This document shows positions 59,864 through 64,000 of a stretch of DNA of 64,000 nt, in pieces (position 1 is the first letter of the stretch; the number at the start of each line of letters is the position of its first letter). The notes under the pieces were generated by a model. It was not told where the DNA came from. It searched no databases and was given only the letters and a program-made list of their open reading frames with translations. Source of the DNA: Hungatella sp. (GTDB lineage Bacteria; Bacillota; Clostridia; Lachnospirales; Lachnospiraceae). A program made the position numbers and the translations under genes. Location of the stretch: contig WASS01000029.1 in NCBI GenBank assembly GCA_009712635.1, positions 103,276 through 167,275 on the forward strand. The letters are read 5' to 3'.

Positions 59864-62146
59864 CTATTCACATTTAGAGTATCCACAGCTTTTACAAGTA
59901 TTACATCCGCCTTCAAATGTAAGTTCTAAACCACATATGGGACAAGGATTGACGACATTTGCTCCATCCGCCTTATCATACGTATTATGATTCTTTTTCA
60001 GTTGTGCTGTTTCTCCGTCAAATCCAATTTTATTATCACCATGATTTTTTAATTGCAACTCTGACTGCATTTCTTCATACATCTGAGTCAGTGCTTTTCC
60101 AATTGACATTGGGCAGCTGGATCCAGGTGAGGTATCCCGCTTTGTTGCTGTCCGCACTGCATAGGATGAGCAAACCAGTGTACTTTCCAGCTGGTCAACA
60201 ATATCTTCCAGTTGGATTCCACCTCTAGCAGCCAGTGAAATCATACGGCTTAAACCAACCATAAAACTATTGCATCCGCCTTTAGACCCTTTTGAAAGGA
60301 ATATTTCCATAAATTTTCCGGTGAAGGGATCAAAGAATGCTTCACAGTGGAGCGTTCCGCAGCCAGTTCGCAGGGTTCTTCTTTTTCCAATACAGGCATC
60401 TGAAACTTTTACGATATGGCCGCGCTCCAGGTTCTGGGAAGTTTTTTCTTCACTGGTTGTTAATATCCCCAGACGTTTACATCCGTCCCTGAATATTGTA
60501 ATTCCTTTCAGACCATATTGCCATGCCATAAAATACAATGCCTGTACTTCTTCTTTTGTAAATTCTTTCGGTACATTAACAGTTGAACTAATGGATGCAT
60601 CAATATGATTTTGCCAGATTGCCTGCATTTTAATTCGTTCCGTGTAGGGAAGTGACTGCGCAGTTACAAAGAAATCTGGCAGATCTTTTTCGTCTGTAAT
60701 ACCATTTTCATTCATATACTCCTGAACTATGGGGGTGTATATTTTATAAAATACGTCTTCACCATGAAGACTTTCCGTTTTTCTTGTATAAGAATTTGAA
60801 AAAATGGGCTCTATACCGCCAGATATACCAAGCATGGTTGACAGTGTCCCTGTTGGTGCAATTGTCAGGAGCTGGGAATTGAATAACCCCCCTGCTTCTT
60901 TCACAAATGCAGCTACTTCTTCATCTGTATTAGCTTTAAAAAATGGGGTTTCCATAATTTCTTCTATATTGCACTTTGGAAACGGTCCGTTCTCCTTTGC
61001 AAGCTTTGCAGATTGATATATTGCATTATGAATCATTTCTTTTGCAATTTTATCGCAAAGCTCAATACTTTCATCACTTCCGTAACGAATACCTAATTTA
61101 ATGAGTAAGTCAGCAATACCCAATACACCAAGGCCGATCTGCCGCCAGTCCCTGACAGAATCCCGCTGCTCTTTAAGAGGGTGTAACGGAAGGCCTTCAT
61201 CCAGTACTTCATTCAGAGCAGTTACACAGGTACGTACATCTTTTATAAAGTTTTCATGATCAAAGACTTTCGTATTATCTTTTATGGCAACGTAAGCCGA
61301 AAGATTAATTGCTCCAAGCAGGCAGGATCCCCCAGCCGGTAATGGCTCTTCCGCACATGGATTTGTTCCGGCATATTGGAATTCCCTGGTATTGGACAGC
61401 AGATTCCAGTTCTCAATACGATCCCAAAACAGCATTCCGGGTTCTGCATAATCCCAGTTCATCTCACAGATACGGCAAAAAATTTCATATGCATTTACTT
61501 CTTTTTCAATTACTTCACCAGTATCTTCCACCTGAAAAGTCAGCATAAAAGGCGCATGTTCCTTCACTGCTTCCATAAATGCATTCGTTATACGGATAGA
61601 AATATTTGCTTTTGTAACCTTGGTTAAATCGGATTTTATTTCAATAAATGATTCTAAATCCGGATGGGTACAGGGGATGCTGATCATTAACGCTCCGCGC
61701 CTTCCGTTTTGTCCAATTAATTCTGTTACTGCAGAGTATAAATCCATGAATGAAACGGAACCGCTTGTATTCTCAGCAGCATTGTGAACCAGAGCTCCTT
61801 TTGGTCTGAGCTTACCAATATCAACACCACAGCCGCCTCCGTAACTGTATGTCCTTGCCAGTGATTTCGCGGTATCAAAGATACTTTCAATATTATCTTC
61901 GGGAGGAGTTACTACATAACAATTGGAATAGGTAATTTTCTTGCCAAATTTAAATAATCCTCTATTGGTTAAAATTCTTCCGGCAAATAAAAATTTCTTA
62001 TTGATAATAAGCTCAGCTACCTTTTTGTTACCTCCTGAGACACGTTCAACCCATTCGTCAAACTCTTCATTGTTATACCGGTATTTATTGTTCCAGATAT
62101 CCTGCCCTAAAATATTGCCGCTCCCCAAGTATTCCATAATATCCAT
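59864..62146 (-). CDS. nrdJ: Class II (adenosylcobalamin-dependent) ribonucleotide reductase
   Basis: 760 residues. It reduces ribonucleotides to deoxyribonucleotides using an AdoCbl-derived thiyl radical. Motifs are SNCYVVTPPEDNIESIF (redox Cys), GGGCGVDIGKLRPKGA, GTNPCAEEPLPAGGSCLLGAINLS (N-x-C-x-E active site and second redox Cys) and TIAPTGTLSTMLGISGGIEP. The C-terminus has CPICGLEL...CKSCGYSKCE, a zinc-ribbon that re-reduces the active site. The ATG at 62146 (MDIMEYLG) follows AGAGAGGATAA; a TTG eight codons earlier is an alternative. Two NrdR boxes lie upstream. Confidence 0.95.
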   Translation of the reverse strand: MDIMEYLGSGNILGQDIWNNKYRYNNEEFDEWVERVSGGNKKVAELIINKKFLFAGRILTNRGLFKFGKKITYSNCYVVTPPEDNIESIFDTAKSLARTYSYGGGCGVDIGKLRPKGALVHNAAENTSGSVSFMDLYSAVTELIGQNGRRGALMISIPCTHPDLESFIEIKSDLTKVTKANISIRITNAFMEAVKEHAPFMLTFQVEDTGEVIEKEVNAYEIFCRICEMNWDYAEPGMLFWDRIENWNLLSNTREFQYAGTNPCAEEPLPAGGSCLLGAINLSAYVAIKDNTKVFDHENFIKDVRTCVTALNEVLDEGLPLHPLKEQRDSVRDWRQIGLGVLGIADLLIKLGIRYGSDESIELCDKIAKEMIHNAIYQSAKLAKENGPFPKCNIEEIMETPFFKANTDEEVAAFVKEAGGLFNSQLLTIAPTGTLSTMLGISGGIEPIFSNSYTRKTESLHGEDVFYKIYTPIVQEYMNENGITDEKDLPDFFVTAQSLPYTERIKMQAIWQNHIDASISSTVNVPKEFTKEEVQALYFMAWQYGLKGITIFRDGCKRLGILTTSEEKTSQNLERGHIVKVSDACIGKRRTLRTGCGTLHCEAFFDPFTGKFMEIFLSKGSKGGCNSFMVGLSRMISLAARGGIQLEDIVDQLESTLVCSSYAVRTATKRDTSPGSSCPMSIGKALTQMYEEMQSELQLKNHGDNKIGFDGETAQLKKNHNTYDKADGANVVNPCPICGLELTFEGGCNTCKSCGYSKCE

Positions 62147-62217
62147 TCTAAAATTATCCTCTCTTCCCAAATAAGCTTATATCTGTATTGTGACTATATC
62201 CAAAACAGGACATAATA

Positions 62218-62258
62218 CTATATATAGCCAAACGATATCTATTATATACTATATGTAG
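62218..62258 (-). promoter_or_regulatory. Paired NrdR boxes before nrdJ
   Basis: Core CTATATATAG (62218-62227) fits the NrdR core C-W-A-T-A-T-A-T-W-G exactly. CTATATGTAG (62249-62258) differs at one base. The cores are 31 bp apart, three helical turns, the spacing known for NrdR box pairs. NrdR-ATP/dATP would repress the reductase. Confidence 0.85.
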
Positions 62259-62372
62259 AATGATATCAATGGTTTTGTAATAAATGCGCTATATTATAAC
62301 AGGGTGAGATGGTAAATTAGGTGAAAGGGTTGTTGAGATTATACTGGAAAAGGTATATCCGTATATCAATCA

Positions 62373-62403
62373 GGGCTGTGCACGAGATATCACGGCACAG
62401 CCC
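62373..62403. repeat. Isolated hairpin in the nrdJ/araC intergenic region
   Basis: GGGCTGTGC and GCACAGCCC form a perfect 9-bp stem with a 13-nt loop. No T-run follows on either strand. The remainder of 62259-62438 shows no gene; a short run of readable codons on the plus strand here has no start or ribosome-binding site. Confidence 0.45.
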
Positions 62404-62438
62404 CGAAAGGATAACGTTATTTAGGAAATCATGTATTA

Positions 62439-63410
62439 TCAGGACTGCTTTTTAACCGGTCTTATATATTTCCAGAACCGTTCCGGATTATGATAAAAAT
62501 AAAGAATTCTGCCAGGAGTAGTATCAAAGCAGTAGCCGGTATCTGTAAAATCAAAGTCCGCCATTGCCTTTTCAATTTTTTCTTCCACATTTCGGTTTTC
62601 CTGTTCATAATCAAATGGACCGTGTTCAAATGCAATATACTCTGCTTCAGGAACATCAATCAGAAGCATTTGCGGCGGTACATCGCCTTTGTAATCAGCA
62701 GGAAGGCGGACTCCGTAACACTCTGTGCGGGGAATGCCCCAATCGCAGAGCCGTCCGTCTGGGTCATTCATATAAGCCATAATCTGACCGCTGCCGCTGT
62801 TTGATTCAGTTCCGCCTTCGTCATCCAGTTTTCCCTTAATACTATCCAGTAAGCCGCAGATGGTATCGCAGTCCTGTCCTGGAATCATACTTTGTTTCTG
62901 CCAAAAATCCCAATATCCATTACTTTCGTAGTTTTTGATGTGCAGAAATTTGTGTGCTGGAATGGTAACGAAATAAATCTTTACATCATTTTCTGTTTTC
63001 ATCATGCCAATCTCTCCAAATCCTAAAAAGTAGCGGTCGAAAGGGGTTATTTTAGTACGAAGAACTACAGGCCTGGGCTTTTTCCGGTATTCACTTGGAG
63101 TGACACCATAGGAATTCTTAAACGCTCTGGTAAACGCTTCATGTGACGAAAAACCATAATCAAAAGCAATGTCTAAAAAACTTTTCTCACTGTCACGAAC
63201 CTCTTTTAACGCAAAGGCTAACCTTCTGAGCCGTAAATATTCTCTGTACTGCATACCTGATATTTCTTTGAATTTTCTGGTTGTATGAAATTCTGAATAA
63301 CCAAGTTTGCGGGAAAGAAATTTAAGAGTCAGCGATTCATCATGATGTTGTCTGATTGATTCATCGATTTCATCAACAATTAGCTGAATTTGCTTGTGCC
63401 ATTCGTACAT
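62439..63410 (-). CDS. AraC regulator with C-terminal GyrI-like domain
   Basis: 323 residues. Two helix-turn-helices at the N-terminus (LKFLSRKLGYSEFHTTRKFKEISGMQYREYLRLRRLAFAL; FLDIAFDYGFSSHEAFTRAFKNSYGVTPSEYRKKPRP), then a GyrI/SbmC-like small-molecule-binding domain from about 125 (EAEYIAFEHGPFDYEQENRNVEEKIEKAM near the end). This is the Rob/BmrR-type layout, usually sensing drugs or toxins. ATG after GAGGTGAAC. Monocistronic. Confidence 0.9.
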   Translation of the reverse strand: MYEWHKQIQLIVDEIDESIRQHHDESLTLKFLSRKLGYSEFHTTRKFKEISGMQYREYLRLRRLAFALKEVRDSEKSFLDIAFDYGFSSHEAFTRAFKNSYGVTPSEYRKKPRPVVLRTKITPFDRYFLGFGEIGMMKTENDVKIYFVTIPAHKFLHIKNYESNGYWDFWQKQSMIPGQDCDTICGLLDSIKGKLDDEGGTESNSGSGQIMAYMNDPDGRLCDWGIPRTECYGVRLPADYKGDVPPQMLLIDVPEAEYIAFEHGPFDYEQENRNVEEKIEKAMADFDFTDTGYCFDTTPGRILYFYHNPERFWKYIRPVKKQS

Positions 63411-63491
63411 TTACCTGTTCACCTCGTTTCAATCGCTCTAAAAGAATTATAACGGATAAGAAATCAGAATTCTTGATTTTACTTGCTGATA

Positions 63492-64000
63492 TTAAGGTTT
63501 AACATATTGACCAGTATAGTCATCTTTCACCATGCCATATAAATAGTAATCACAGTAAGTATTTACCATTTTGCCGTTACGGATATGTCCTTCACGCTTA
63601 AATCCTGCTTTTTCAAGTGTTTTACAGGAAGCATAATTTAGAATGTGGACATCAGACCACAATCGTTGCAGCTCCGTTTCCTCAAAACAGAATGTAACAA
63701 CCCTGAATAATGCTTCTGCCATAATGCCCCTCCCTTGATAGGCAGGAGAAAGTCGAAAAGCAACTTTTGCCATTCGATCATTCTCAATTAAGTATATCCA
63801 TAATTCTCCAATGACCTTATCATTTGCTTTATGAATAATCCCCCAATGAAAACTTTTCGTCGGTTTATCCTTTTTCTGGAAGAGGAGCTCCGGGTTTAAA
63901 TCGCTTTTTCCGGGACGTTTTCCCCAATACTTGTATAGGGAGTTCTCGCCTGACCATTCTTTCAGATCGGAAACATCACAAGGCATAAGTTTACGCAGTA
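63492..64000 (-). CDS. GNAT acetyltransferase (RimJ/RimL-like), 5' end outside window
   Basis: At least 169 residues are visible. Codons continue without a stop from Met63986 to the window edge and read LRKLMPCDVSDLKEW, the usual first strand of GNAT proteins, so the true start lies beyond position 64000. Acetyl-CoA site: LSPAYQGRGIMAEALFRVVTFCFE. C-terminus: NYASCKTLEKAGFKREGHIRNGKMVNTYCDYYLYGMVKDDY. It N-acetylates a protein terminus or a small amine; the substrate is unknown. Confidence 0.9.
   Translation of the reverse strand, partial: LRKLMPCDVSDLKEWSGENSLYKYWGKRPGKSDLNPELLFQKKDKPTKSFHWGIIHKANDKVIGELWIYLIENDRMAKVAFRLSPAYQGRGIMAEALFRVVTFCFEETELQRLWSDVHILNYASCKTLEKAGFKREGHIRNGKMVNTYCDYYLYGMVKDDYTGQYVKP

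Noticed and set aside
62373..62403. Terminator of the AraC-GyrI gene
   Set aside because: A perfect hairpin, but no T-run on either strand, and it lies about 36 nt after the stop; kept only as a hairpin of unknown role.

Overview
The window looks like the chromosome of a low-GC, strictly anaerobic Clostridia, most probably a Lachnospiraceae member of the Lacrimispora/Lachnoclostridium type. The evidence is a HydABC-type [FeFe] hydrogenase, a class II (B12-dependent) ribonucleotide reductase with paired NrdR boxes, a GH48-X2-X2-CBM3 cellulase, strong AGGAGG ribosome-binding sites, and several TTG/GTG starts. I saw no rRNA, tRNA, CRISPR array, transposase or integrase.

Layout. 1-3.8 kb: end of an electron-bifurcating hydrogenase operon. 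4.0-4.6 kb: an orphan gene. 4.7-9.0 kb (minus): a TetR regulator followed by an unusual fusion of an MFS efflux pump to a rifampin-phosphotransferase-like dikinase. 9.5-25.9 kb (plus): an eight-gene biosynthetic cluster built on a 3132-residue NRPS. I read the NRPS as acyl-AMP ligase-PCP-Cy-A(Cys)-PCP-Cy-A(Cys)-PCP-thioester reductase. Around it are a SagB-type thiazoline oxidase, a DAHP synthase, a methyltransferase, a U32-family Fe-S protein, a class III aminotransferase, a type II thioesterase and a Sfp-type PPTase. 26-32.6 kb: a VOC protein, AraC regulators, a YdeI-like protein and an ECF sigma/ABC operon. 32.9-40.4 kb: a siderophore-uptake operon with three binding lipoproteins and an iron-box-like operator at its promoter. 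40.5-41.5 kb: NUDIX hydrolase and FosX. 41.5-48.8 kb: two transport loci, one under a TetR regulator. 48.8-51.9 kb: old-yellow-enzyme reductase, an unknown protein, and a MarR/flavodoxin pair. 52-59.8 kb: plant-polysaccharide enzymes (PL1, GH93-CBM13, GH48) that all lack signal peptides. 59.9-64 kb: ribonucleotide reductase, an AraC-GyrI regulator and a GNAT enzyme running off the end.

How the cluster may work (inference). The loaded acyl group is extended by two cyclised cysteines. SagB oxidises thiazoline to thiazole. The reductase releases an aldehyde, which the aminotransferase converts to an amine. The methyltransferase and the U32 protein tailor the molecule. Characterised U32 hydroxylases need prephenate, so the DAHP synthase in the same operon may feed an oxygen-independent hydroxylation rather than, or as well as, an aromatic starter unit. 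The divergently transcribed pump-kinase fusion is a candidate self-resistance and export device. The joint between pump and kinase contains an A7 tract and a buried ribosome-binding site and start codon, so one or two proteins may be made.

All assignments come from reading the sequence and remembered family motifs. No database search or structure prediction was run.
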